From positions 1,615,501 to 1,679,500 of the forward strand of contig OZ005600.1 of NCBI GenBank assembly GCA_963930655.1: a stretch of 64,000 nt of DNA. Reading direction: 5' to 3'. A program made the translations under genes and the position numbers. The DNA is from Myrica gale. Its lineage: Eukaryota; Streptophyta; Magnoliopsida; Fagales; Myricaceae. How positions within the stretch are numbered: the stretch's first letter is position 1; each line of letters starts with the position of its first letter. The notes beneath the pieces are model-generated. The model saw only the letters and a list, made by a program, of their open reading frames with translations. It made no database searches and had not been told where the DNA came from. This document shows, in pieces, positions 1-12,472 of this stretch.

Positions 1-498
1 CATTTCACTTATATTTGAAGTGTCTATATCATTTTTCTCTGTCTCACATGCTTTTTCTTTTCTCCTTTTTTCTCATATATGAGAGTCATCGAGTCTTCTG
101 TTGAGATTATTGGTCTTTCACACTCATAGTTGAAATTTCTTTGTGAATGAGTATTCATATTTGATCTGCAGCTTGTGAGCACAGGTTACCAAAATTTGCA
201 ACAAAGTAGAGTATGTAAGGAGAAATTCTGCATAGGAACACTATTTTGTTTTCTCTTATAATTGCTTCGCTGATGATTAAACTGTTGCCAACATTTTCCT
301 ATCCAGATCGTGTTCTCGACGAAACTCACAGCTAGTGTTGGTCTATTAAGAAATATGTGTATAAAACATTGCTATTGATTGTCTTCTGGCATAATTAGAA
401 AAAAAAAAGATTGTCTTATGGCATACTTTGATTCCATGATTTCAATTTGAATGACAGACCAGACGCAAGTTCTGATTCCAAATTTTCCTTAACTGCAG
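1..498 (+). other. Intron of the flippase gene
   Basis: This T-rich stretch ends in an acceptor AACTGCAG at 491-498, directly before the AVMASD exon. I found no sequence coding for the expected upstream DGANDVGMLQEA segment, so the whole stretch is read as intron; its donor is outside the window. Confidence 0.7.
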
Positions 499-1995
499 GC
501 AGTGATGGCAAGTGACTATTCAATAGCTCAATTTCGTTTTCTAGAACGTTTGTTGCTGGTTCATGGCCATTGGTGTTACAGGAGAATAGCAATGATGGTA
601 AACCTGTGCTTCATCTATTGTCTATAAAATTTTCATAAAGGACAAATAGAAGCTCAATTTCTCATATATCAAGAAGTTGAGGAAGCAAAATCACTCGTCC
701 CTATCTCTCCACTCAATGTTTCCCTTTTGATTTTTCTTTAACATAAAATTTCTGGGGTTAAAAAATATGCATGGAATTTGGAAAGTCTGTATCTTTCTCT
801 CTTTCCCCCCTTCTAGCCCCTATTCACAATGTGATTTAGGTGGTCTAAGCTGCATATTATCTTAATTTTTTCAGCTTCCTTGTGAAGGGAACGATTGTTT
901 GCCAATATGTTGCTCTGATCTTGTCTGCGAGTATGGAGATTTAGGCAGCAAGTAATCATAAAAAACATATCTTTGGCGGATATGCTTTATTCTATTCTTT
1001 GTGGTTGATGCAGATATGCTATTTCTTTTACAAGAACATAACGTTCGGAATGACTCTATTATGGTTTGAGGCCCATGCTTCTTTCTCTGGTCAACCTGCA
1101 TATAATGATTGGTACATGGCATTCTACAATGTCTTCTTCACCTCCCTTCCTGTAATTGCTCTTGGTGTTTTCGACCAGGATGTTTCTGCACGACTTTGCC
1201 TCCAGGTAAGAAATCACTACCCTTCACTGAGTTTACAGACATGGTAGCACATCCAGCAGAAACCCAGACACAAATGAATACAGAAATGAAAAGGACTGAT
1301 TGGAGCTCTAGGGTGATTTATGGCCTCCTTGATCCTGTTATTAACTCCATATATATAGAAGCCTGAATAACCTGTTATTTTTCATGCTTCCTTTGTTACA
1401 GTACCCCCTCTTATATTCAGAGGGAATCGAGAACATCCTCTTCAGCTGGCCCCGTATACTTGGTTGGATGTCCAACGGAGTTATAAGCTCCATTATTATC
1501 TTCTTCGTCACGACCAAGTCGATGATTCCCCAGGCCTTCCGAAGAGATGGGCAGGTAGTCGACTATGGAATCCTTGGGGCGACAATGTGTACTTGCGTCG
1601 TGTGGGCTGTAAATTGCCAAATGGCACTCTCCATCAACTATTTCACTTGGGTCCAGCACCTCTTCATCTGGGGCAGTATCGGCTTGTGGTACATATTCTT
1701 AGTCATTTACGGTTTCCTCCCACCAACGTTATCAACAACAGCACATCAGGTTCTGGTGGAAGCTTGCGCTCCGAGTGTTCTCTATTGGTTGGTCACCCTT
1801 CTTGTGGTCATTTCCGCTCTTCTACCTTACTTTTTCTACAGGGCTTTCCAAACACGATTCAGACCAATGTACCACGACATAATACAAATGAAACGTTTAG
1901 AAGAATCTGAGATTGGGAACTCTGCGGAATTACCGAGGAAAGTCAAGGACAAACTACGGCATCTCACAGAGAGATTGATGCATAGGGAATTCTGA
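499..1995 (+). CDS. ALA: P4-type phospholipid-transporting ATPase (aminophospholipid flippase), C-terminal exons only
   Basis: Three exons are visible: 499-597, 1014-1205 and 1402-1995, all phase 0, giving the last 294 residues; upstream exons lie outside the window. Exon one reads [19 protein letters not shown], the end of the P domain that in this family follows the conserved DGAND region. The second and third exons carry the C-terminal membrane helices, with family signatures such as [17 protein letters not shown] and YPLLYSEG, and a basic cytosolic tail ending at TGA 1993-1995. P4-ATPases flip phospholipids from the outer or lumenal to the cytosolic leaflet and work with an ALIS/Cdc50 subunit. 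The tail resembles the Arabidopsis ALA8-ALA12 group. Assignment to ALA8 would fit the neighbouring genes but is inference. Nothing suggests a pseudogene. Confidence 0.93.
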
Positions 1996-2775
1996 AACAC
2001 AGAAGGTCTATAAGCTTATATGAAGTGCGGATGTTCGATGTCTATACAAGTTGAGGTTGGTATTCGAAGCAGAATTTACGGAATGTCTCTGGCCTGTACG
2101 TGTAGGAGGGACCTGTATAATAAGTAGATTAGAAACAAATTGATTGATTTGATTCATTTTCCACGGGAATGGCAGATGTCTTTTTTTACCTATCGTTTCT
2201 GCTTTCAATTGTCTCCAAGGCAATAGTACTTTATATGAGTAGGGGTGAAAACCGACCGGTCGGTTCGGTTTTGGGCCCAAACCGTGGGCCGAACCGATTG
2301 GGTCGGTTTTCTAATTTGCCCAACCGACGGCCGAGCCGTCGGTTGGGAGAACCGGCCGGGCCCAATAATGGGCCCAAAATTTACAAATTTTTTAAACGTT
2401 AATACAATGGCCCAATTCGTTTTATTTTTTTTGAAGCTCAAATCTCTCTTTGTTCAGCCCATTCGATGGCCCAAAATTACCCACATTTTGAAATATTTCA
2501 CACGATTTAACTTGTAACTACTAAGTACTAACTATGCATGCTTCATGGTTCTAACTCCTAATAAATAACAATTAACAACATACTTAAAAAAACAAAATAA
2601 GAAAACCAAAATGGGGTATTTAACATCCAACCCTAACAAATAACAAGTATCAACTATCCAAAAATAAATAAAAATAAAAATAAGCTACAAGTTAACAATT
2701 AACAACAACAAAAAAATTAAAATTACAACATAGCACTAAAAATTAAAATTAGACCAAGTTTCAAAATTAGAACAT

Positions 2776-3423
2776 TTAATCATCAACTGAGCGCTTCTCG
2801 GATGGCCCAAGGATCTCCACTGTTAAAAAAAAATAGCAAATCAAAGCAAGTTAAGTATACATAAATATAAATTGTGATTAAAATAAATTAGAATTGACTA
2901 TATAAATTAAAATACCTGCTTCTTCTTCATATTTTTCTACATTTTCCACCAACTCATAATCAACAACTGACTCAGCAATAGAGTCTTCTCCTATCCAATT
3001 TTGTGCACATATGAGAGCCTCCACTGTTCGAGGAGCCAATGAACTCCGATAAGGGTCTAGAACACGTCCTCCGGTGCTAAAAGCTGACTCAGCAGATACT
3101 GTAGAAATTGGGATAGCCATAACATCCCGAGCCATGTGAGCAAGAATAGGATACTTAGATGCATTGGACTTACACCACTGTAAAATATTGAATTCCTCAG
3201 TTCTTGCCTCACGACCATCAGTAAAATACTGTTCTACCTCTTATTTGCCATCACCCATAGAATCTCTAGACTCTTTCATTTTAGCAAAAGGTCGACTAGG
3301 GGCAGTATTAATACTAGGGTTATCATCATCAAGATCAATATGCACCTCATCCATCTCATCTTTAATATCAATCACATTATTGGAAGTCTCATTATCAGGG
3401 ATATTTGTTGGAGTCTCTTCCAT
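2776..3423 (-). pseudogene. hAT transposase remnant (hATC dimerisation domain), interrupted by an in-frame stop
   Basis: On the minus strand one frame runs from ATG 3423 through an acidic stretch to an in-frame TAA at 3243-3241. It then continues as EVEQYFTDGRE and the hATC core, including KYPILAHMARDV, IPISTVSAESAFSTGGRVLD and LAPRTVEALICAQNWI. A 96-base intron (2915-2820, GT-AG) joins EKYEEEA to a final exon 2819-2776 ending VEILGPSEKRSVDD and a stop. The hATC domain mediates transposase dimerisation in RICESLEEPER/DAYSLEEPER-like proteins. The premature stop and the absent N-terminal two-thirds make this non-functional. The C-terminal intron is a prediction from splice sites and phase. Confidence 0.85.
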
Positions 3424-4279
3424 CTAGATCACATTAAAAATAAAAATAAAACACTAATTAACAAACAATCCAACAACAACAAATCAACATTAAATCTTCA
3501 CACAGAAACTGAATTGAAATCTTCAGCTCAAACTGAATAGAAGCACCTGCCAATTCTACTCCAGCTAACTACCTTCTGTACATGACAGTAAACTTCTAAC
3601 AACCTATGTACAAGTAAGCAAAGCTAAACTAATATGTATAAGTTTGATGCAGCAGCAAGTTTCTTTTAAGAACTTACGTACAAGTACGCAAGCTAAACTA
3701 ATATGTACAAGTCTGGTCCAGCGGCAAGTTGAGAATGCAAACTTGAACTGCACATACTATAATGATGACTAATGGATGGCAATGTTTTGTATCTAATGGA
3801 TGGCAATGTTTTGTATTTAATATTATAAACTGCCATTATTTACAAGATATCCTATCTAGTGAGATACTGCCGGTCTTTGCAAGAGTCATCCAATCAGCAA
3901 AAATATCCAACAAAACAAAACAAAAAATTCATCCAAATCCAACACCAAATCAGCCCTGACCTCCGATCTCCACAGAACCAACATAATCCTAACTTCCAAT
4001 CTCTATCATAAACTAACAGTAACATAGTAAAATGGGAAATACAAACCTAATTTGATTCTCGGCAACAGCACAGTAGTACACGAAATTATTAGCCGAACCT
4101 TGTAAATCACCCTGTAAAATGCAAATATTCAAAATTTCAAATCTATTAATATTCTTCAATAATAAACACTAAACTACAATCCACACTAAACTACAATTCA
4201 TAAATCAGAGAAACAAAAAATCAACGGCAAATCTTAAATAAACTAAACAAGTCACAGCAAACATAGGAAATCGTCGAGT

Positions 4280-4520
4280 GAGAGAGATCTGGACCTGGAA
4301 GCTTGTGAGGTGTAGAGGCGGAGAGAGAGAGAGAACTGAGAGACGCCGAGAGAGAGAGAGAGACGCCGAGAGATTTCGAGAGATGCCGAGAGATAGAGAG
4401 ACGCCGAGAGAGATCCAAGAGACGCCGAGAGAGAGAGAGCTGAGAGACGCCGGAGGGGTGCGGGGCGGCTGAGGGGAGGGGTGCGGCTAGGGCTGAGGGG
4501 AGGGGTGCGGCTAGGATCTG
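4280..4520. repeat. GA-rich low-complexity tract inside the hAT element
   Basis: The stretch is dominated by GAGAGA runs separated by GACGCCGAGAGA units. It opens an artificial reading frame on each strand. It probably belongs to the promoter or leader side of the original transposase gene, given the minus-strand orientation of the coding remnant, but that role is inference. Confidence 0.6.
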
Positions 4521-4751
4521 GGGTTTTGTTTTAGGGGAAGTCGGGGACGACGTTTTGTTTGCAGGGGGGACGACGTCGTTCGTAAATAAAAAGGCCAAAA
4601 CCGTGGGCCGAACCGACCCATTCGGTTATGGGTTTTGGGGGACCGACCGCCGAACCGGGCCGGACCATAACCAGCCGGCCCAGTCGGTTCTGGGCCGGTT
4701 TCGATCGGCCCGGTCGGTCCCGGCCCAAATCCGTTCACCCCTAGATATGAG

Positions 4752-5905
4752 CACCTCTTTTGTTCTTAATTGGATTTGAAGGCATTTCTATTCTATAAGG
4801 TAGCCAATCGATCGCTTCTTACTTGCTGTTGCAAAAACTATGCTCTCCAAAATACACAATGAATCGTTTGCCAGAGTTTTCGCACTTTGGAAGGTGAAAA
4901 GAACGAGCCCCACTAATATCAAATGAATAGTAGGTTCTGAAATATAGGGTGCTATGGAGCTGCAGTCGGGGTGTTCTCATTGGATGCGAGAAATTTCATG
5001 TAAGATGATATGTAAACACACTAAAATACCCTGAAATGTTCTTGGAAAGCACGAGGGATTAATTTACTGTTCACATCAAAGCAAAGTGTCCAGTATTTTC
5101 ACCTGGCCTTCTGGGTTCTTTCCCAAGAAGACTGTTTTGTGGGCTGTAGCCATGTATTATGTTACCATTATATGGCTCTAAGCCTCCAGCTACGGCCAGA
5201 AGACTAAGCACCTTTTCCTTCTTGAAAGGCCAAGCGTAGAAGTAGCTTGACATTTGGCCAAAAGGAAAACATAAATAACATAAAAGTACTTATTTCTTTC
5301 CAGGCCTGCAGTCTCTGTTTATTTATGTAACATTACATAATCTTCGTGGGAACTTGCAACTAGTGGGAAGCCATTACAATAGGGGCGTGGCCCCTCTAAG
5401 TCGATAATTTCTTCACTTCACCGGCCACCTCTGTCATTTTCCTTGGCTGGAAAATCAAAAGACTTGGGCCAATAGCGAAGAACAAGTGTGTAATTTCAAC
5501 CACCGGTCTACGCCCACGTTTCCACCAATTATTTTGCAGTCAATGCGTTGCCTAAATTCACAAATCCTTATTGAAGTAAAGTAGATACGATAATCATGTT
5601 TCCTTTCAGATCCTCTAGAGGGGTCAAAAAGGTTTCGACCTTTCCAAGCTAACCTTTTCAAAAAGATGGCTCTGAGAGGAGGAAAAACAGGGGAAAGCTA
5701 CTGTCAAGTTGCGAGTGTTTTCACTGCTTTTAGCCTGGTATCATCTTTTTTGCATTGCAGCAACACCAACCCATTCACACCCAAGATTATTGCGATCAGC
5801 TCCCCAAAGCCACTCTATGAGCACAACTTTAACCTCATTGTGCGGGCACTCTGCTGTAAATATCTCATAAACAAGTAATATTGCATGATCAATTCGAAAA
5901 TTTTA
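4752..5905. other. Intergenic, no gene recognised
   Basis: Between the hAT element and the next MITE I see no protein family, RNA gene or splice-supported gene. A 60-codon minus-strand frame at 5071-5253 and a 70-codon plus-strand frame at 5666-5878 show no recognisable motif. Confidence 0.5.
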
Positions 5906-6218
5906 GGGAAAAATTCATTTTACACCTCTGAACTTTGGGGTCATTTCTAAATTGCACTCTCAGACTCTGTCTCTCTCTCTACGGGTAGAGACGGACAAAC
6001 AACAGGATGAGGTGAGGCTGGTGATAGTTTAGAAGGTCAAAACGGGAAGTCTGGTGTGTAAGTGGTCACGTGGACGGTATGTCCTTAGTTTGCAGTGAAA
6101 ATTAACGACAAATTAACGTAAAATGGTACTTTTGATGTATTAATCTAACGAAATAAATAAAAGTGGGTGTAACTTAGAAATGACCCCAAAATTCAGGGGT
6201 GCACAATGAATTTTTTTT
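5906..6218. mobile_element. Mutator-like MITE with long inverted repeats
   Basis: The ends are imperfect inverted repeats of about 50 bases; the shared core GGGGTCATTTCTAA appears at the left end and, reverse complemented, at the right end. The element is flanked by a perfect 9-bp direct repeat aaaatttta at 5897-5905 and 6219-6227. Nine-base duplications with long inverted repeats are characteristic of Mutator-like elements. There is no coding capacity. Confidence 0.82.
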
Positions 6219-6227
6219 AAAATTTTA

Positions 6228-8189
6228 AGATAAACTTGGAAGACAGATATTAATTGTTATTTTTATAAGACGGATATATAAAAAATTATTTAATAAAATA
6301 TTTGATAATGTTAAGCTTAGCATGCCTCCTTGTGCTACAAGAGTCCCTCGAAAAGAAAAATAAAAGAAAATGGAGTCCTCCCCGGATTATATGGGAAACT
6401 GTCTTTGCTCGCCGAACAAGAACTTATTATATTCTCTCTTCTCCCGAAGACATACCGCGCGTGTGCTGTTGTTTCTGTGGCGGATTTTCCTTCTAGAAAG
6501 TCCGCGGGTTTTGCTGGCATTCTCGGGTAGTGGGTTTCTAGAATCCCCAACCTTAATGAGAACCAATATATATATATATCTGTTTTGGACGGGCGGTGAG
6601 CTGGGCGTCTTCCTAGTTACGTCAATTCCTTCATTTGACAACTTGGATCTTTCCCACGTAAGTCTTATCTATGGGGAAGTGGCTACTGAATTGGAAAAAA
6701 CTGAACGTATTCTCGAAGATCCACCTGAACCGTCCGATCACCTATCATGGACCCACGGATTATCATTGTCAGGATCTGGAAGTGGCATAAGAACAACACA
6801 ACCCTTGGTTCTTTGGGATTTTTTTTGTCTTTTTATTATTACCAACTTTTTTTTTTCTTTTCATAGATAGTAAGGGGTTAATAGTATTAAGCAACTGGTA
6901 GGGTTTGTGTCAAAATTTTATTTAATAAATAATTACAAAATAAACTATCATATCATTTTTTATGGTGTTTGAGTGACACTCAAAATTGGATGAGGATTCT
7001 CTGCAATTCCCTGTCCAAATTACACGGTACAATTTGGAGAGAATCAGACACAATAAGTGATCTATACTGTATGATTTATGTTTTTCGAAATTTTATATGA
7101 GCATCATTAAATGGTGCAAAGTCTACCTCTTGTGTCTGTTACTTTCCGAATTGCATTGTGCAATTCAAATAAGAAATTGTAGAAAATCTTGATTTCTCAA
7201 AATTTTGGCCCTAATTAAAAAAACTACAAAATAATATCTTCTCCCTATCAAATTATTATTTTTCATTATAATATTCATTCAAATATTCTCTTCCTTCACT
7301 TTTTACAAACTCACATGAACTATATTCACCAACTCCCATAAAATTTTAACACTTAAATATAAAAAATCATTCAAATCACATATCTTTTCATTTTTTCACC
7401 AACTCTCATACCTTAAATTTTTAACATTCTCAAAATTTTATCTCAAAAAAAAATCTACCCATTGTCGTGATAGTTAAAAAATTCATAAATATTATTAGTA
7501 AAAACTCAAGCATAAGAGAATTTGAAGAGCATATACTATGTAGGTAATACCGAAAAAGGTCAAATGCTAACAAAATTCGATCTTTGAAATTTTCAATTTT
7601 TATCTCAATTTTCCAAAGCCAAATGAAACTCCATTTAAAATATTATATCTTAAAATGTTTTTGTCTGCACAAATATAATCTCACGGTTAAAACTATGACT
7701 AAAGTAAATTGAAAGGAAAAATACTTGGGATTCCGATAAGATCCCGATGCAATCCCAAAATGCATTGAGCGCTCGACCATCGCTCAAGAAATATGTCAAA
7801 TCTTTCTTCAAGTTATATCTTTATGGTTGTAATTTTTCTCATTCCGACCATTACTTTTAAACCAACTGACTGAGATTTTGTTATTTCTAATCGAGTGGAT
7901 CCAATTTTTCGGATCTGAACCCAAACTGATCCATTGGATCCGCATTAGGAAATGCCCCAAGAACCGAAATATGTTCCTGAGATACGTGGGAACTCACCAC
8001 GTTTGACGTTAGAGAAACGGAAAGAAACAAGAATGAAAAGAGAAAATGTTAACCCATACTTGTTTAGTTCCTGATCGAGTTTCTCAATTCACGCGCCAAC
8101 ACTTGCGCGTCATTTGTTTAATGTTTTTTTGTTTTTCTGCTCTAACTATCAAACATCATTAATTAGGCACTACCCACCCACCTCCGCCA
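6228..8189. other. AT-rich intergenic region upstream of the DUF1645 gene
   Basis: No gene is supported. A 166-codon open frame at 6370-6870 has no recognisable domain and a low-complexity end. From about 6890 the sequence is strongly AT-rich. The last few hundred bases are the likely promoter region of the downstream gene. Confidence 0.5.
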
Positions 8190-8196
8190 TATATAT
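8190..8196 (+). promoter_or_regulatory. Probable TATA box of the DUF1645 gene
   Basis: TATATAT lies about 165 bases before the start codon, leaving a leader of roughly 130 bases if transcription starts near 8225. No other TATA-like site is better placed between here and the ATG. Confidence 0.5.
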
Positions 8197-8356
8197 TGCC
8201 TATTGGACCCCTCAACAATGCCTCTAACTATTTCCGTCGTCTCCTACAGAGAAATAAGAAAAATACCCAACTACACAAATATACAGATACGAGAAACGGA
8301 AGAGAAGACGAGGAAGAAGAATCTGTGAGACGAACCGGCGTCAAAGTAAGATCAAA

Positions 8357-9214
8357 ATGCAAGAAGAAAGTTCGGATCTTTCCTTATGCCCCAGCTTCAG
8401 TAGCTACTCTTCCGATAGGCTCGCGGACATAGCCGCTGCCGTTACCCGCGAGTTTCAGAGTGAGGACCGGCAACGACAAGGTGGCCATGGTTATCCGGAC
8501 GGAGAACTCAACGACGACGATTTCGAATTCGTTTCAGTTCGTAAGTCCGACGACGTGGTCGTTTTAGACGGCCAGATCGGGCCGGTTTTCCCGATATTCA
8601 ATCGCGACCTCCTTTCGGATAAAAGTCAACGACAAACGGACGGTGCACACCCTCCGAAGGAGGCTGAGGGTCATGATGTACGAACTCTTCGGGTTCCGTT
8701 AAAGAAACTGTTCATCGAGGACCGCGATCCCTCGTCGTTGTTTTCGACGTCGTCGGAGGAAGAGGCAGAGGACGAGCTGGACGGAGTCCCACCGGGAACG
8801 TACTGTATTTGGACCCCGAATAATAGCATCTCGGCAAAATCCTCTCCAAGCACATGCAAGAAAAGCAATTCTACCGGAGCTCTGAGTTCTGGAGCATCAT
8901 CGTCGTCCTCGGCGTCAAAACGTTGGAGGCTCTTGAATTTGCTTCGTAGGAGCAATAGCGAAGGGAAAGACTCGTTCGTGTTCTTGACGCCCAAGAAAGT
9001 AGCAACCAGAGTCGAGAAGGCTGAGGTGGGTTTAAAGGGGAACAAGGCGAAGAAGCCGGCGAAGGAAACGTTGTCGTCGGCTCACGAGGCCTTCTATGTG
9101 AGGAACAGGGCAATGAAGGAGGAGGACAAGAGGCGGACATCTTTACCGTACAGGCAAGACTTGGTCGGATTCTGGACCAGCGTGGGTGCGATGGGCAAGA
9201 CTTTCCCTTTCTGA
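8357..9214 (+). CDS. DUF1645 family protein
   Basis: This is a single uninterrupted exon of 285 codons plus stop. The N-terminus is Ser/Asp-rich and contains FPIFNRDLL. An acidic stretch follows (SSEEEAEDELDG), then a Ser-rich linker and KRWRLLNLLRRSNSEGKDSF. The C-terminus has the DUF1645 signature HEAFYVRNRAMKEEDKRR followed by LPYRQDLVGFW. The biochemical role of the family is unknown; some members have been linked to stress tolerance and grain size in rice. Basic and Ser-rich segments without membrane helices suggest a soluble, possibly nuclear protein, which is inference. The start is the first ATG of the open frame. From memory, an Arabidopsis DUF1645 gene also lies close to the flippase homologue. 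Confidence 0.9.
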   Translation: MQEESSDLSLCPSFSSYSSDRLADIAAAVTREFQSEDRQRQGGHGYPDGELNDDDFEFVSVRKSDDVVVLDGQIGPVFPIFNRDLLSDKSQRQTDGAHPPKEAEGHDVRTLRVPLKKLFIEDRDPSSLFSTSSEEEAEDELDGVPPGTYCIWTPNNSISAKSSPSTCKKSNSTGALSSGASSSSSASKRWRLLNLLRRSNSEGKDSFVFLTPKKVATRVEKAEVGLKGNKAKKPAKETLSSAHEAFYVRNRAMKEEDKRRTSLPYRQDLVGFWTSVGAMGKTFPF

Positions 9215-12200
9215 AGTTTTCTGGATCCTTTGTTTGACCCGTTTTTTTTCTTCCCCATATTCATATTATTTATCACTAGGATATAACCTTTTCTTATTAA
9301 TTTAAGTTGGAGAGGTGAGGCAGGTGATCTACGAATGTGATTGCTTGCTTACCCAGAAAGAGAGAGAGAGAGAAGAGGCCTGGGGAACAGAAAAAAAGAA
9401 AAAGAGAAGAAGATAGGAGGGGGGTGATGTTTGTGATTTGGAGAAAAGCTTAAACCTTTTCCATAATTGTGTAAATTTATCTTTATGGCATATTTTCACG
9501 TACAGAGAGTGTGGTCTTTCTACTGGAATTTTTGTTCTAATTTTCTCTTCACTGGGAGAATTCCAGTCAAAGTAATAAGCAAGGAAGTTTCATATTGAGA
9601 AATTCTTCTCCGTTTCTTAAATTATAACATGCTTCATGGGCTCTGCTCAACCACCGAAGGCAGCGATGACAATTCTGCCCAAGATCACGGAAATTTCATG
9701 TAGTAGTAGTTTAACTGCGTTTTGAACTAGTCGGCGGTATATATAATATTGCTGCTATATAACATTAGGACGTGAAATCCACTGGAATACGTGAGAGATT
9801 GTGGCAAGCTGGCAGCGAAGCGTCTTTTATCTCAATTGGGAGAATAAGAAAGCTTAAGCTCAGCAATTAAGAAACAGAGTTCTGTTCTGTTCTGTCGATG
9901 AGCCTAGCCTGCACCTGATCGATGCAACGTTTAGGCCCATAGTCTTGAGTCTTGACTTTTAGATCTATTACTTTGGCTACAAAGCTTTGAATGAGAATCC
10001 CTTTGGTGGTCCTAAGTAAGCAAAACTAGGAAGAACAGCGATAAATTGTCATAATACTTCGTGGTTGAGGAGACTAGTATACACTATACATGGTTCCTAT
10101 GGAGGCCACCGAAAGGACAGGCAAAAGAAATAAAAGCAAATGTGAATTGGCTGCAACAGAGAAACAGGAAAAGGCAGAAAACAATTGCGTTGGTAATCCA
10201 CATTTAATGCGCCTATCAAAATTCTAAACATGTATCGCGTTTGTCTATAAATGCAAAAAAAAATACGGCTACGGTCCGCGAGGAAGTAGCCATGAAACCC
10301 TCTTTTTGTCCAGGTGGTAACTTTCTACATGCTTTTATTGAGAAAGAAGTCGTGCTAAAATGAAATTAAAGCAACTGGAATGTATTCAATTCTAAGGTTT
10401 TCATTCGTTTTGCCAACTGGTAGATCATATAGACTTGTACACATCGTGTCGGCGGGAGAGAATGCTATGTGGCAGAATGAACAAGGCCTGAATTATGTGA
10501 GTGGTTTGGGGTTTCCTGGATCGCATTTTGCTTAAGCTGGACCACTAATTACTATCAACAAAGTTTCTAAAGGGATTTGGAAAGTTGGAGAAACTGGTGG
10601 GTCCTCAGTAAATGGGGCACAATCTTATCTCCTCCGACCAAATTTGTGCATCGAATTGACAACTTGACCGATTACTCCGTAATCTTGCGTTACCCTTCAG
10701 TCCATCAGGGTATGCCAGTTCAGGAGATTTGAAACCGTGAAAAATTATATCATGCTCCATTCTCCTTCTCTCTCTTTGTACGGTAGGAATTGAAGGCAAA
10801 GTGCCCACATGTGATTTTGGCTTCCGCCAATCCTAGAGAGTTGTTCTGCGTCGAAATGGGTTCCTGGAAATGGTCCGAATTCCACTTGCTGTGCATAAGC
10901 ATATTAAAATACTGTTTACAGTTTCGAAATTACATATGCTGCATCAATCATTGATTAATTTAATTAATTTTTTTCCTGTTTCCGAGTAAATTCCGGATAC
11001 GAAATTAATGATTGAAACTTGCACGTACGTACACGGTACATCTAGTTGTTCTTTTGGAGCGTATACCCGCAAAACCTGTGAGGGTCAAAAGAGAGTTGTT
11101 TCTTTAGCTTTTCTATCAGGGTTGAAGAGCACCGTATTCTTCTCGTGGTCCGTGGGCGTTTGGCAACATGAAATTACAAGAAACACATGTAAAGATCATA
11201 GACTTCTTAATTCCCGTTCCATGTACGGCAGCGTAATTGGGTTTTGGATTCATGGCTTCTGCTCGCCAGAACCAAACTAACAGGAAACAGCTTGTGTGCA
11301 GCTGTTTCACGTGGTACAGCTGAATCACGCATGACGTACTCTTTCAATCAACGGTTATTAATTGGTTTATGTCATGTAGAAGTCATAAAATTTTGTGGAG
11401 GTTAAAATTTTGGAGTATTAGATTTGATGAAAAAATAAAGAGAGATAATTTTTAATATTTATTATATTAAAAAATAATGATGTGATGGAGAGTGATTATA
11501 TTATAATTTTTTATTATATAAAAATTTTAACAAGCTTAAAATTTTATTTAACAAAAATAACCTCTCGGAGGTAGTTATTAGGCTGGCTGAAAGTTCTCAA
11601 CGCTTTCGACGTGTGCATGTCTGCTGCGAGATTGCCTGCGTCAAAGGCCTGAAATAACTGCATACTGATGCAGCTGCATCTAGATATATCTGGTTGCCAT
11701 AAATGTGCGTTTAGTTCACGCTGGGTCAACAAACTAATGGATACGGGATGCCTCATTTGGGTTGGATGGTGCTGAAATCACGAGTGGGCGCTAAAGATGC
11801 TGCTAGGAAACATCTCACCAGTGCATAAAATCAGAGAGATTATTGTTTTCTGAATCCGATAAGTCAGGATCGTGTTTTTTGAAGAAAGCTTAGCAGGCAA
11901 GCTTCCTCAAACAGCCTTTCTTCTTGTTGGTGAACGGCTTCGGAATACACCAGTTTATTTCATTTACGCCTTACGAGACATGAAGAATTTGACTCATCGA
12001 ATGGTCTGTTTAGTTTAGTGTTTTTTTTTTTTTAAATTCACTTAGCGAATTCACGATATATGTTCAAATAGACATATTTATTCGAGCGCTAATTATACAA
12101 AGAGGGCAAAAAAGTAAAACGGAGTCGTTTGCCGACAACAACAAAAGTTCGGCTTTTTACCGGAGCATTTTCCTCCCATGATGCTCGGAATCTGCGGTTC

Positions 12201-12472
12201 AATTCACAACCGCTTATCGTCACCTACCAGCAGTCTCCATGTTGGCCTGTTATTGGCGAGGAAAGTTTTTTTTCCACCCTTTTGGACTTTCCTGGTTTCA
12301 GTGCTAGATTGAAAGTGGGACCCGCATTAAAGCCACGTGGACCTTCCATTTCTTACACCAACTCCGCAGCTTCTCTTCCACTCTCTGGAAGCACCAGCTC
12401 GAGCTTCTCCACAATTCACTTGCAGTCGAGCTTCGAAGTTCAGGAACACCGACACAATCTCTTTTCCCCAGA
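9215..12472. other. Intergenic region between the DUF1645 gene and LSF1
   Basis: No gene is supported in about 3.2 kb. A GA microsatellite occurs near 9358-9373. An AT-rich stretch at about 11390-11540 resembles degraded MITE sequence also seen near 39290 and 53730. Open frames at 12129-12551 and 12337-12594 overlap the LSF1 leader and first exon in other frames and are not separate genes. Confidence 0.5.

Larger units (their letters stand above)
2240..4743. mobile_element. hAT-superfamily DNA transposon, internally deleted, 2.5 kb
   Basis: Both ends carry the inverted repeat TAGGGGTGAA (2240-2249; reverse complement at 4734-4743). The element is flanked by near-identical 8-bp target duplications, tatatgag at 2232-2239 and gatatgag at 4744-4751 (7 of 8 bases). 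Eight-base duplications and TAGGGGTG ends are typical of hAT elements. GC-rich subterminal repeats of the CCGAACC / GGGCC type occupy about 2255-2365 and 4590-4735. The only coding remnant is the hAT C-terminal dimerisation domain on the minus strand. The zinc finger and most of the catalytic core are missing, so the copy cannot move by itself. It lies about 245 bases beyond the flippase stop codon. Confidence 0.9.

Noticed and set aside
4221..4598. 125-codon minus-strand frame rich in Ser, Leu and Arg
   Set aside because: It is produced by the GA-rich repeat within the hAT element, not by a conserved protein.
5071..5253. 60-codon minus-strand frame with a protein-like appearance
   Set aside because: No family recognised, no flanking exons found, and the length is within chance for this stretch.
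6370..6870. 166-codon open frame on the plus strand
   Set aside because: No recognisable domain, odd composition with a low-complexity hydrophobic end, and no splice-supported neighbours; likely chance.
8671..9045. 124-codon frame antisense to the DUF1645 gene
   Set aside because: Shadow of a codon-biased exon; no family signature.
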